DNA of 64,000 nt from Magicicada septendecula (GCA_034769895.1 CM068374.1:356907802-356971801), one strand, 5' to 3'; positions 15,884 through 27,876 are shown, counted from the stretch's first letter. Notes: generated by a model from the sequence alone, not told the origin. A program made the numbers and translations.

Positions 15884-16270
15884 ATTGTTACTGAACAACT
15901 AATAGTAGTGTACAGTGTAAGTATAGTTGTAGTGTGTTGATGTTTAATCTTCAATCACTTCAGCCCCGCGATGGAGCGCCAACTTGTTAATGAACAAGTA
16001 GTATTACAGTACAAGTATAATATATATTTAGTGATGTGTAGTGTGCTTGCAGATACGCTCCGGTATCTGCTGTGATGTTGTTTTTCTAAAAACTGCTCCA
16101 ATTATAATTATTAGGAGTTATTAGTGTGATTGTATAATCTGTATAAGTGTCTCTGAATAATTCACTCTTTTAATTTAAATAGGCTTCGCGCACTTTTGTT
16201 GTATGCCTCCCTCACTTACTACAAGTATCTGTTTCAGTCCTGTTCTGTGACGGTTGTTGCTGAAATACAT
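15884..16270 (-). repeat. Possible relic of another LTR element
   Basis: Two related stretches start TGTTACTGAACAACTA (about 15885) and TGTTAATGAACAAGTA (about 15987) and share a downstream ACAAGTATA-like block. Between them the minus strand reads TTGGCGCTCCATCGCGGGGC (about 15985-15966), resembling a gypsy primer binding site next to an LTR edge. An 8-bp hairpin (GCAGATAC/GTATCTGC) lies at 16050-16071. This fits remnants of two LTR ends around a deleted interior, but boundaries are uncertain. Confidence 0.35.
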
Positions 16271-18479
16271 ACACTTAAAATGCACACAAATATTCAATTT
16301 GAATATTCAAAACAGTTAGTACACATAATATGAATGAATTAGCACATATAGATAATACTTTAAATTACTCTCTGTTTGAATTCTTCCGCCACCTTTGGTA
16401 GAACTGATTTAAAAGAAATAATTTAATTTATATTTGAAATGATACTGTTGTTCATAGATAAATAAGTGAAGGTGTATTAACAATTTTAAAATGGCAAATT
16501 TCAAAAACATTTAACAATCATTTGGGCTAATAACCCTTTAAATAATAATTACAATTGATTAATTTTAACATAAAACTCTGTCCAGGCTCAATGCTGGTAG
16601 TCCTGTCATTGGTACAATAATTTGAACTTAATAGGTTATGTTTTCTTGTCAATGTGTTATCAGGTTGTTAGGTTCTTTGAGGTAACATGATATCATTGTC
16701 AAGATGTAATATTAATAGAATTAAGAAAATTGAACAATGGTTAATAAATAACAAATAAACATCAAAATAAAAGTTGGTACCATATATCTGAGAATTATGG
16801 TACTACTGTACTTGGGAATGCGCACGCACCTTATTACTTGTTAGCCAGCGTCAAACTCGTGGCTTGTACAGTTTCAATGTATCGTTTTATTTTCAACAAT
16901 TAGTCTGATAAATATATATTTTCAAGAGAAAAAATTAATAAAATACAAAAAAAACTCTTGATATGAATTCCATTTGGTTTGGAATTTATTTGAGAACAGA
17001 TGCAACAGTTGAATTAACAAGCTACCGCTACTATTTTGAGGTTAGCTATCACAGGTAATGTTATTATGGTAAATGATTTCTTAACGGTTATCATTTCTTA
17101 ATTTATATTTCTGAACATATTATTAGTAACATTTTGACATGTTGCTATTAGAATTACTTTTATACTTTTGTTTGAAAGTTATTATTATTTATTTCAAAAC
17201 ATCGAAATAATCTAAACAAACTAAGTTTAGTCAAAAGAGTGACTAAATGTTAACTCTTGTAATTAATGACAATTACTTCAAACATAATTATTAAAATTAT
17301 GAAAATTAATTAAAATATTTATCTAATATTTTAATAAGTATAAATTGACATTTCTTGGAATTCTAATAATTCCATAATAAGTTTAACCTTTCGCTAGTAC
17401 TTGACTCGCGTAGTATTCATATATGTCTATTTAAAATTATTATTTTTTAAACCAAAGTTATTTAAATAAAATATTGTACTCCCTGTTTATTTATCACAAC
17501 ACACGCGAGTACGACCGGGATTATACACTATCGTACTTGTATCTCTCGATAATACCGCACATTCCACTCGGAAGTATTTTTGTTGTGTCAAGGTTATGTA
17601 TGTTTATCAACTTATTGTTAATGGACGCGCACAAATTTGAAAATAATACTTTTCCATGGTGTAGAGCTGCGTGGCCACTTCGCCTGAAGGCTGATCGTAG
17701 ACTGTTACTTTTTGCCGGAGCGTCTCTTTCGAGTCTGACAAAATGCGTTGATTTGATTGGTTGTAAACACTATAGTCTTCACCCCAAAAGCCTCTGTTTT
17801 ATTAAAATATTTGATGTTTTACCAAATTTTGACTTTGGGTTGGAGTTTACGTGACGTAAGCACTAGTGTAAAAAATAATTGAAAAGTTAATAATTACAAT
17901 AACTTCCTTACTGAACGTCCTATCGTTACATGAGTTATGTAATTGAATTATAGACATTTTCTTCTTTAATTTAAGTCTAAACAACATTATTTTATTTACA
18001 TCGCTTCTCTTAATATAACGTTTTTATTAATTATCTTTGGTGTTTCTTATTTTTATAAGTCTTTGTCACCAGATTTAATTATTTTTAATAAAAACACTTT
18101 CTAAATAAACACTTGGAGTCCATTTCTCACTTGGTTTAGTTTATTATTTGGAAATAATTATTTCCTTAACAATAGCTCATTATAGCGTCATTAGGCGTCT
18201 ATCTTTGTTTTTATATAAATGTATTTAAAATGAATTTCCCTTATTTAATACAAGTAATCTTGCAATCTAATAATACTAAAACGATTATTTACATGATTTC
18301 ACACTAAAATATCTTTACATGATTGTATTAAATATAATATACATACTGTCTTATTCCTCTTCTACCTGTTTCATACAATTGTCAATATAATTTTAGTCTT
18401 TTCTATATAAATTATATTATGTATTAAATATCATTAGTGTACATATATTGTACTTAATGCATTACATATAGTGGTCAGC
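16271..18479. other. No gene supported (2.2 kb)
   Basis: AT-rich DNA. The longest open frame, 17474-17854 (126 codons), lacks any recognised motif and reads as chance. The stretch 17640-17850 is less AT-rich and CpG-containing, but I see no further signal. Confidence 0.4.
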
Positions 18480-19080
18480 TTCTAGCTAGTTTAGAACCCT
18501 TCAATTCTTCAATAATGGGTTTGTTCCTATGGTGTCTCATCATAGTGGTCATTTATTTTTCATAAAAACAATAATTAAACTGTTATTGTTACATTTTGTT
18601 TGTGTTTCTATATTGGTACTAGACATTACTCCTACTTCTGGTAATGTTCTCAGTTACTCTTAGACAAATTTATAGGTCATATTTTCCTAAGTAACTTACT
18701 TAACATGGTTTGTTTACATCTGATTTCTGTCACTATGGTCAGTTGGTTTCTAATCATTTGCATATATACTGACTGTTTTTATGGTTCTAATCTGTTCTCA
18801 AAGTTGTATTGAGTTTCCCTCTAACTACTGGTAATATTGTGAACAATCTGTGTTTAATCTTTAATACACTATTTTCCTTAACTAATGGGCCATACAGTGG
18901 TCCATCTTACATCTGATTGTTTTTACATGGTTAGTTAGTTTACTACATTTTGTTTATAATACTGTTGTTATTATGTTAAGGGTCTGTTCTCAAAACATTA
19001 CCAGATATTGGTCTTACTACTGGTAATATTGTTATTCACTTTAGTATTGGTTCTGTTATTGCACTTTGCCTAATTGAATT
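18480..19080. repeat. Diverged ~190-bp tandem repeat
   Basis: The block CTACTGGTAATATTGT recurs near 18641, 18830 and 19019, a spacing of about 190 bp. Within each unit the same order of weaker matches returns: ATTTTCCTAA, TTACATCTGATT, ATGGTTAGTT and TCTGTTCTCAAA. A partial further unit may precede 18600. This looks like an old satellite in which units have drifted. Confidence 0.55.
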
Positions 19081-20285
19081 GGCATATTTGTTGCATCTTT
19101 GCTATCTCTGTTTGCCATTGCATTTGATTGGTTTTATTTACTTGGTTGCATTTTAATGCATTGTCTATTAGGATGTATTGTTATTTATAACAATTCCTTA
19201 ATTGATATCATTGTTGATAATCATTTATTTTCCTTGATATGTTTGGTTTTCTGTTTAACAGGTACCTTCTCTATGGGTTATGTAACAATGTACCATCTGT
19301 TTTAATGCAGTATGTCTCTACTACTTACATGGTATCAGCATGGTATTCCACAATAATATTTTACTTATTTTGTTACACATGTTTATACATTCCTTCTTAA
19401 ACACTAACACGTATCTTATTGTATTATTTATTATATTTTTCTAGTCATAGGTTGAATTCAATTCAATCCATTTTGTTTGATACAAGGGTTTTTTATTTGT
19501 TGTCAGTTCTTTACCAAAAAAAAACATAATTATATTGTTCTATTTTGTTTTATTCTGGTGGTCTTATGATTTTCTGTGTTGATCACAACTTTATTAAATG
19601 CGTCACACTCATTGTTCGTGTCTATTTGACTTATTTAACATCTTGTTGTTTTCATCATGGAATTAACATATTTTCATATACTTATAAACTTCATCACTAT
19701 AATTGTTTGTGTGGTTTTATCAGTAGAAATAGTTAGTTATTCACATGTTTCACATCTATTAAGTACGCACTGTTATTGTTTGTGTTTCCTTAAATGCTAA
19801 ACACTGGTTTTTTTCCTCATATTTTATAATCATCATTTCACTTGTCACTTATATAGTCTTTGGTACACGTGGTTTTATATTGATTACTGGTATGATTTAT
19901 TCATCTTCTTCTCTCTTCTGAGTCAGCTTTCTTGTCCTTCTTCTTTCTTCTTCCTCGTTATTTTCATCGTAGTCATTATTTCTTAATTGTTCCTCTCGCT
20001 GTTTGAGTTTGTTAATCCTTATTTCGTTGTTTCCCCTCACTTTTGGATCCTATTGGGTCTAGTTACTGGTATTTTGTTTTGGCTCATGTCATTTTCTTTC
20101 TTATGTTTCGTAGTTGATGTCACTAGGTTGATATTATCTTATTCATAGTTGGATTTTCATATTAACACATTTGTAGATACACACAATATATACATGGATT
20201 TACTTATCTAGATTTACATTCATATTTTTCTCTTACTTGCCGTCCTTTAAGCTCGTTTTATGTAACTGCCATATTTGGTTATGTA
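19081..20285. other. T-rich region, no gene supported
   Basis: Strongly T-rich plus strand with a pyrimidine-rich run at about 19900-19970. Short open frames here have no recognisable motifs. Confidence 0.4.
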
Positions 20286-20409
20286 ACAATATATATATAT
20301 ATATATATATATTTATTCAATCAATTTCTGCTACAGTCCGTTTCTTGATGTATATAATACATTTAATATTTATAATGAATTTTCCTCAAGATATTTTTTT
20401 CCTTTTAGG

Positions 20410-20440
20410 GACATGTTTCGGGTACCATCTTGTACCCGTC
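20410..20440 (-). ncRNA. Degenerate hammerhead-like motif, PLE3 left arm
   Basis: The minus strand keeps a perfect stem II (GGGTAC/GTACCC), GAAA and ACATGT, but the CUGANGA core is damaged (reads CAGGACG). Confidence 0.45.
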
Positions 20441-20675
20441 CTGATACTGGGAAAATCCATATTATGAAAAATCCATTTTCAAAACCAGTTTGGTATGTTA
20501 TATTTCTTTCTTTGTCAGTTTCTTGTTTGTTTAGGATACAATAAAAATACTGTAAACAAAATAGAAAATAAAATATAAAATAAAAACTGAACAATTAAGA
20601 ATTAATCAGAATGAACAACACATAAATAATAACAACAACAAAAAATGGGCCACATTCACATACATAAATAATAAA

Positions 20676-21370
20676 ATGACAAAACTATTTAAAAACACAG
20701 ATATAAAAATAGCATACAAAACTAATAAAAATAATTTACAAAAACTAAATAGCCCACACAACAAAGATAATGCAACAACTAACGGTATATACAAAATTGA
20801 ATGCGGAGATTGCAATAAATGTTACATAGTACCAGTGGTGCCGATCCCCCCCAAGCCCTGTCGCTGTGTCGCTTCCCCCCAACTCCAGGCTCGATTACTA
20901 AAAAAAAAAAAAAAAAAAAAAAAGCTCTTTTTATATTGTTATATTGTACTGTGATTCGTGGATGTCTCATCATGTGATACACCATGCAGGCCCCTTAAGC
21001 AAGCTTTCGCACAAATTGCGACCAGGAAATACGTTCTCACATTGTATTCGGTATTTTTAGTAATAGTAAATATCATACAACAGTAAAAAAAAATCCCCCC
21101 CAAAAATTTTTCAAATGTCGCCAATGGCGACACGATACCCCCCTGTAGGCACCCCTGCATAGTTACAAACAAAAAAACAGCTGAAAAAATGTTATTTTGA
21201 ACACCTAAACTCATACAAAAAACCAGAAATATATAAATCCAATTTAGCCACACATGCAATAAACACAGGACATGAATTCCCAGACATAACCAATATGACA
21301 CTAATAAAACATACCACACAAAGGCACCATAATGAACATTTGGGAAAATTTACAAATATACAAACATAAA
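20676..21370 (+). pseudogene. PLE3 C-terminus with interrupted GIY-YIG domain
   Basis: The frame from 20676 reads TKLFKNTDIKIAYKTNKNNL, typical of the end of the PLE RT region. It continues to GIYKIECGDCNKCYI (to about 20829), the start of a GIY-YIG nuclease. A 325-bp MITE then interrupts it. On the far side (about 21170-21365) the domain resumes in another frame with FEHLNSYK, LATHAINTGHEF and HLGKFTNIQT. Frames differ across the insertion, and stops follow. The RT core is absent, so this copy was 5'-truncated on insertion. Confidence 0.82.
20833..21157. mobile_element. hAT-like MITE, 325 bp
   Basis: Ends are CAGTGGTGCC and, inverted, CAGGGGTGCC (9 of 10 match). They are flanked by CATAGTAC (20825-20832) and CATAGTTA (21158-21165), an imperfect 8-bp target duplication. 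CAG-starting terminal repeats plus 8-bp duplications are diagnostic of the hAT superfamily. There is no coding capacity. The interior has an A-run of about 25 and C-rich runs near both ends. Removal rejoins the two halves of the PLE nuclease at CATAGT, which supports the boundaries. Confidence 0.78.
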
Positions 21371-21583
21371 ACACAAAACAAACTAATACCTGAACAAATA
21401 CAAATCAATACAATACATGACACAATATTCAAAGCACTTAACATCGAAAATACGCAAAAAACTAACACATACACCACAATCACACACAATAAAACCAATT
21501 TGAAGTACCAGAAGCCAACAGGAAGCCACAATAATAATAGTCAACCAACACATATGTTCTTCACCAGACACAAAAACCGGAAG

Positions 21584-21621
21584 GCTGAGGATGGGTACAA
21601 GATGGTACTCGAAACATGTTC
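21584..21621 (+). ncRNA. Hammerhead-like motif, PLE3 right arm
   Basis: CTGAGGA (fits CUGANGA), extra T, stem II GGGTAC/GTACTC around AAGATG, GAAA, ACATGT, cleavage T. It is in the same family as the PLE1 and 3819 motifs but with a different stem II. Confidence 0.5.
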
Positions 21622-22450
21622 CTAATAAGAAAAAAAAATCTTGAGGTAAATTCATTATAAATATTAAATGTATTATATACATCAAGAAACGGACTGTAGC
21701 AGAAAGTGATTGAATATATATATTGCAATGATACGTTTAGCATAAGTATATGTATCAACCCCTGACTGAGGTATGATAACATACGAACGCACGTATGAGA
21801 TGTATAAGATGTAAATAATAAAAATAATGTAATAATTAAGCGTTAGGTATAAGAGATAATAAAAGAAATAAACGTAGTAATTAATTTTAAATAAATAAAA
21901 ATTTGTAAGTGAGCCTGCATATGGAATTAAAAGCTTAGTTGGTTTTTAAACTAGGGGAGAAAGAGACACCGGCCAACTGGCAGGGGTGACGTCATAGCGA
22001 CAGGCCGCCACATGTGTATCAGTCTGCGTGTGTGTGTTAGTGTTAGTGTGTAAATTGAAGTACAAGTTGAATTATGCATACGAGTGTAGAAAATTTTACA
22101 CAGTTTTTTAAGTACTGAACGAGAACCAGAAGTCGCACGAATCAGCGACATATGTAAAAATACAGCTGGCGCCTGGCGCTACAATTGAAGACTAAGCGGT
22201 CAATGATCGTGGGAACCGTTCAGCCACTGTGTGAAATTTTGCCATAACTTCCATAATTTACACACCTTAAGGTTCATAATTTGCATAAATAAAGTTTAAT
22301 AATGTACCTAACGATTTGTGAAATAATATTTATAAAAAAGTGTGCGCTTCATAGAAAGACGCGTAGGTTCTAATTAGCAATTAAATCGACGTGCAGACCT
22401 GTTCAATTTTGTCCAAACAGTTTCCAACAGGAATGGAACGACGGCAGCAG

Positions 22451-22457
22451 TATAAAA
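22451..22457 (+). promoter_or_regulatory. TATA box in putative solo LTR
   Basis: CAGTATAAAACCGC is followed about 30 bp later by a CTCAGATC initiator-like site. This is the likely core promoter of the element. Confidence 0.5.
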
Positions 22458-22768
22458 CCGCAGCGAGCGACACACACTTTCTCAGATCATTAACAGACAC
22501 TACGTGAAATCTACGGATCTCGCAACCGCGAATTTTACAAAGTTAAGGAATGTTTTTAAACTGTATTACGTAACTTGAAGTGCGATGGAACCGGCACTAC
22601 GTCAGTGAAAGTAGTAGTGAAACACGATTTATTTTAAAAGACTATAATATCGTAATCTACGAGGAGTTGTAACGTCGATGAACTTCAAGAAGTCCACGTA
22701 GAACTTTTCGAGACATCCACGAGGGACAAGACAAGAAGAGGAGAGGAACCAGAGCAAGATACTAGAAG

Positions 22769-23053
22769 ATGCAGGGACAGCCACATGCAGCTACATCCAG
22801 CCGTACATCATCACGACCAGAGGTCCACGTCAGAACTCAGCATCCAGTAGACGGTGAGAGTAATTTCAACGACGCAGAGACAGAGAAGGTGATACCGAAG
22901 AGGATCCACAAACTCGAGAGTCCAGATGACTGTAACGACACAATTAAATGGTTGCAGAAATATGCAGGTGAAGTCAGACATTTATTTAATATTATAAATG
23001 ACCCTGAGGTCTATCGAAAGAAGGCTCTAGATTCCATATACAAGTTTACATAA
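22769..23053 (+). CDS. 94-aa ORF inside the putative solo LTR, unknown
   Basis: An intact frame starting ATG and ending TAA, 318 bp downstream of a TATA box, in DNA richer in GC than its surroundings. The product is hydrophilic with a Ser/Arg-rich start (TSSRTSSRPEVHVR) and a charged helical-looking C-terminus (DDCNDTIKWLQKYAG, PEVYRKKALDSIYKFT). No zinc finger, membrane segment or catalytic motif is visible. An upstream ATG with a short ORF lies near 22584. I do not recognise it. It may be a short LTR-encoded or leader ORF, or chance. AATAAATAAATAAT at about 23083 could be a polyadenylation region. Confidence 0.35.
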   Translation: MQGQPHAATSSRTSSRPEVHVRTQHPVDGESNFNDAETEKVIPKRIHKLESPDDCNDTIKWLQKYAGEVRHLFNIINDPEVYRKKALDSIYKFT

Positions 23054-23889
23054 ACATTATTATATTTTTATTTTCCATAATGAATAAATAAATAATAATT
23101 GATAACAGAAAATATAAATGTATTAATCTCATAAATAAATGGTCAGTATAGAACCATATTTTATTATATTTTTATATTTTATTAGATAATTAAATTCAAG
23201 TATGAGAGTTACTTAAATTGAAGAATGTTAATTAATTGAGACATTAATAATATAATTAATTACAGTAATAGAATGGTCTCTATTAGTATTTTTAATAAAT
23301 GTTTAATAAATTAATTTTTTTATTAAGTGGTATTTAATAAAAACCACACTTGTTAAGACAAGATGAATATTCAATTTCGTACGTGTTAATCACGTATTAT
23401 AATAATATATGTGTTATGTATTATATGTCTGTGTAAATATTCCAGGTCATATATGTATTATGTTTGTGTATAATATGTCTTAGAATATAAGAGATAAGAT
23501 TTTAAACACGTTATAATTATATTATATTCGTATCGAATATAAGGGTTCAAATAGTAATTAACCCGCACAAAATAATAAATAATATGATAATTTGAATTTT
23601 TTAAATAATAAACAAAAGGAATATGATTTTATTAACAAAGTCGTACTAATTTCACAACCAGTACTAAATCCTCTGTACTCTTTACTTGTATTAAAATTGT
23701 ATAACGATATTCACGTGCTTATCCACACTCAATCAACTACCAAACCCTGTGACCCAGCCGGGGAACATCAAGGTAAATACTGCAGAAGAAGAGTATACCT
23801 TCGAGACGTGGGTCAGTGCGCACAAATGAGTAAGAGCATATGTGCAAAAGTAAGTGTCTAAGAGTAACATTGTAATATATATATATATA

Positions 23890-25490
23890 TAGTAACTATA
23901 TTTTTAAAGACTCTATTTTCTTTTTTATTCTTTTACCTTTAACAATTATTTAGATTCCTGTTAAGCCCACGTTTGTGTGCCAATTTTGTAAAAATAAATA
24001 CAATTGCAATGGAAGGAAGTTATCTTCCTAACTATTTGATTTTATAATTTTTATTATTAAAATAAATAGTCAAACTCCATATTCTCGTTTTTTCTCAAAC
24101 TCAATTATTTCTTTATTTTACTCCTTTTATTTTGACATTGATTAATCATATTGACATTCAAAGTCCTCTTGTAACAGTGGTGTAGGTTAGGTTGTAGAAC
24201 ATGAACAATCTGAATCTCAGGGTTAACGTAAAATTATAGTTAAAGTATGGTACAAGTTATAAATATAACACAAAATATAATATTTATGAATGAGATTTGG
24301 TCATTATGTGTTGTGAATGTTTGTTGAATAATGGTACGTTCTTTGGATCATACAAAATAACAATTAAAAAGAGAATTCTTAATACTAATAGTGTACAAAT
24401 AAACATTCACTTTTATAGTGTTTATATTGTTTTGGTCATATTATTTAGTTGTAACTCGATCATTAATGTAGTAATGTAGTTCAAATATCTGGCTTAGCAT
24501 TGAAGCAATCTCACCAATCTGGTAGTTCCCTTGTGCATTTATTGCTTAATTCTTCACTCCTGGACTTCAATTTTTTGCACCTTCGATTATAACATTATTC
24601 TTCTAGTTTTTTGTATGGTTTTCCTGGATCATCTCATCTTTCATCGGTCATTAATTTGTATCAACGTTCAGCAGTAATTTTATTATGTTCTCCCTTGTTT
24701 TTAGATTTTTTCCAACAATAGCCCTTCTTTTTACCAAAACACTAATTACTTCAGTGAAGGCTTTGGCTATCATATGTTATAGGTCACAGGTTCGGTTTCA
24801 CAATTTCTAATTCACATGATTCTGTTGACCTTTATTTTTTCTTCGTCACTTTACTATATTATTATAAGTTTTTTTGTAACGTAAGATTTTCTATTTTTTA
24901 ACTTTTTACTTTGTTTGATTTCACTATATGGGTTATACAACTGGTTCATATAGATTATATATCCCCTTCAATGCTCATTATAATTATGTTTCATCACTTT
25001 CATTACATACACTTTTTCCTTTTTACCGTATTTCACGGTTATTCTCACTTTCATGCACTGTCACACTATACAACTTTTATAATTATAGTTGATCTTAGTA
25101 TATTTGTAAAATTTTATATCATTCACTTTCTGTAGTTCCATGATACAAAATAACTGTCTGAGGTGCACAGACCTCCTCATAGTTAAATAGGTTTATTCAC
25201 AATGTCTTATTTCTTACATTCTAATTTTACACATTTATGTATTATATTTCTATTTATAAATTACTATGTACATTTTTTTGTCATTTGATCTCCACTTCTG
25301 GGTATTTTGGTCATCGTCAGTCATTGTTTGCCACTGTCATTAAATTATTTACTCCCTGAGTTTTCATTCTCTATTTCCCAATTATTTGCCTAAGTAAAGA
25401 TGTTTACAAACCCTAGGAAAGTATCAGAAAACATAAAGTAGCCTGCTTAAATGACTACTAATTATAGGTTTTATAATAATGATTAATAAT
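23890..25490. other. No gene seen (1.6 kb)
   Basis: T-rich on the plus strand, especially 24480-25400, without supported coding or repeat structure. A small hairpin (GAGGT...ACCTC) lies near 25159-25174. Confidence 0.4.
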
Positions 25491-25499
25491 AAATAATGT

Positions 25500-25860
25500 T
25501 TTAATAATTATGTTTTGAACTATTAAAGTTAGTAAGACTAGAAGGACAGTGTTTTGTAAATACTTACCATGTTAATACTTATCCCACTATGTGTGTGAAA
25601 GTTGAGATTGACTTATGAAGAGTTGTGATATGTTTATAATGGAAGTAGTTAATAGTAAAGAATGTTAGAATAATTATGTTTTGAGATATTAAAGATAGTA
25701 AGTAAGGAGGACAATGTTTTGGGGACTACTTACCATGTGAACACCAATTTTATTATGTTTGTAAAAACAGGAATGGATCCATAAGTTTAATAAGAATTGC
25801 AATATGTTTCATAATAGTTGTTAGTAATTAATTGTTTGATAATATATGCTGTAATATTAT
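25500..25860. repeat. ~167-bp tandem repeat, about two units
   Basis: The block AATAATTATGTTTTGA begins at about 25503 and again at 25670, followed in both by TATTAAAG-TAGTAAG, AGGACA-TGTTTTG and CTTACCATGT. The second half of the unit (TATGT...ATATGTTT.ATAAT) is also repeated, so about two units lie in tandem with moderate divergence. Confidence 0.6.
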
Positions 25861-26189
25861 TTAAACAAATGTTAATGTTAATGGAAGGGTACAAAAATTA
25901 TAATAATAGAGATATTTGTGAAACTAGCTATGTTAGGCCTGTATAGTTAAGGAATTTGGAAAAGAGTTTGTAGTAAAACTAGAATAATTAATGTGTTTTT
26001 AAATTAACTAATTATTTAATTAGTTATCTAATTAACTAGAACAAAAATTAAAACGTGTTTTTAGGTTAGAAGTACAATAAATTTGTTAAATGACTAATAA
26101 ATGCATAAAAGTTAAAAACAAAACTTGTAAAGAATTTAATTCTGAGAAAAATGGTGTAAATAAAGTCAATAAAAATCAACAAAAAATTC

Positions 26190-26521
26190 CAATTGTTTCC
26201 AATTTTCCAAAATTTGTTTTTAGGCAAAGATGTTTCTGTTTTACGTCGATATCATGAAACTTATGGGAGATACAGTTCTGCGACCTGTTTTATTCAATTT
26301 TTCAGGTCAAAAACCATAAGAAACAACAGAATTCGCCCCTTCCCAGAATTTCAGAAAGTCTTCATTTACCCGGGGCGACCGAAACCCGGGCGAAATCTTT
26401 TGCTAGCCATAACTCGCTTACAAAGCGTTTCCGGATATATGTTTATATGAACTTTTTTTCTTCTTTTACACTATAGAACCATTTCTCAAATTATTTCCCT
26501 CTCCTCCCGGGTCACCCTGTA
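26190..26521. repeat. Fragment of an interspersed repeat ending in a TATACAGGGTGACCC-type terminus
   Basis: The segment ends CCCGGGTCACCCTGTATA, whose reverse complement has the TATACAGGGTG start found on many insect TIR elements. Preceding it are a CpG-containing stretch and CATAACTCGCTTACAAAGCG, also of common-repeat type. No transposase or left terminus is visible. Class assignment rests on general knowledge of insect repeats and is weak. Confidence 0.35.
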
Positions 26522-26782
26522 TAAGTAGAGAATGTAGTGATGAAGGAAAACAGCGAATTGTCAAAAGTTTTGATAATTTTACCTTTCTGTCTTTCTTTAG
26601 GATATAGTGCACACTGAATGCAAGAGGGCCGTAAGTGCAAACAATTTGGAAATTGAGTTATGGCACAATATTATCTAATTAAAGAGAGCTGTATTAAATA
26701 CAATAGAGACATAAGTGATATCGTCAGAGATACAGTTGGTATAAAAATGTGTCCTTATGCTGTTGAAAATCTGGAACATACA

Positions 26783-26832
26783 TTTTAATGCAATACAGCC
26801 ACATTGTCACTTATGGCTGTATTGCATTAAAA
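26783..26832. repeat. Perfect 19-bp hairpin with 12-nt loop
   Basis: TTTTAATGCAATACAGCCA (26783-26801) is the exact reverse complement of 26814-26832, around the loop CATTGTCACTTA. It lies in otherwise unstructured DNA. Confidence 0.85.
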
Positions 26833-27535
26833 GAATAAACTATATTTAGGAAGGTTTTAAATGAAGGTGACCATAACCAAAATTGTGCCCATATATGAGA
26901 GTAGCATAGTTTTAGTTTCTTAAGCTGGCAGAACTTGTTCCGTTTCCTGCCTTTTTTTATAGCTTTCACATTTAATTAGTATAACATATGAATAACTTAA
27001 AGATTATTTTGTTGGATTGTGTTGAGTTTTACAGAATGTTTTCAAACAGAACATTGCTGATTCAGGTGAAATTAAAATTAAAAAATTGCTTTTAATATAA
27101 GTAAGAGTATTATCCACCCCTTACCTATGCCTAGATTCATGCAACAACGTGCAAATTGTCCCATACCAACACGTTAAGAACGGTGTTATTTAGCTAATAA
27201 TAATAATTACTTTAATCAAATAAAATATGTACAAAATAAATAAAGAAATTCATAATTCGTAACCAAAAGGTAAAATAATGTATTATGACTTAATTAGTCA
27301 ATAATTAATATAACTTAAAAGAACGAACTATTTTCTCCGTGCGTAAAACCGCGCCAGCTACTGACCCCTTGCCGCTAAACTTTGCATTCACTCGCCCGAT
27401 AGACACCGAGATGTAAGGATGTAGCTGCTGTGTTGTGAACATACACATAGGTGTATACCGTTAAACAATATTTAGTCAATTGAATTGTGAAAAATATCCG
27501 GGCTGTTTGGCCGTGGTCCATGGTTAAAAACAAAA

Positions 27536-27573
27536 CCAAACGTTTCCGCAGCACCACTGGCTGCCATCATCAG
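27536..27573 (-). ncRNA. Hammerhead-like motif, PLE2 left arm
   Basis: Minus strand: CCA, CTGATGA, extra T, hairpin GGCAGC/GCTGCG around CAGTGGT, GAAA, ACGT as minimal stem III, T as cleavage residue, then TGG pairing with CCA as stem I. One stem II base pair is broken compared with the right arm. Confidence 0.6.
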
Positions 27574-27876
27574 TGGAATAAGATTTCTGCACTTAAGGTG
27601 TCTGGCGTGCAGTACTGTGGTATAGACTAAAGCTGTCCTGCCATGCTACCTGTACATATAAATTCGGCAAAGTCCCACGTACAGCTAAAAATGACACCAT
27701 CAACCAATCACAACAGAGATGGTATATGATTGGCTCGCACCAAGATACGCCATTATGTGACTCACTTGTTTTCCAAGAAATACTGTGGGGAAGGCTGCTG
27801 ATTTCCCGCGATGCTACCTGTGCTAATTGTTTACTAATTGCAACCCCCGCACAGGTAAGTAAACATCACCGGCCAA

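Larger units (their letters stand above)
20286..21723 (+). mobile_element. Penelope-like element 3, truncated, inverted ends
   Basis: About 130 bp at 20300-20432 returns in inverted orientation at 21592-21720, each ending in an AT-dinucleotide run. Between them lies only the C-terminal part of a PLE ORF, in which a MITE is inserted. The arms carry hammerhead-like motifs. Target duplications cannot be called because both ends merge into (AT)n and the right end abuts a putative solo LTR. Together with PLE1 and PLE2, it shows that inverted terminal copies are the rule for PLEs here. Confidence 0.8.
21724..23874 (+). repeat. Putative 2.15-kb solo LTR of a gypsy-1-related family
   Basis: Starts TGCAATGATAC and ends GTAACATTGTA, close to the termini of the gypsy 1 LTR (TGCAACGATAC...GTATCGTTGTA). 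Like that element it sits in a TATATA target. A TATA box lies at 22451-22457 after a 730-bp U3-like part, and a GC-richer segment follows, as in the gypsy 1 LTR. No second copy or internal coding region is present, so a solo LTR left by recombination is the simplest reading. Proof of homology would need alignment. Confidence 0.55.

Noticed and set aside
17474..17854. 126-codon open frame
   Set aside because: No motif, no splice or promoter context, and composition like chance frames in this region.
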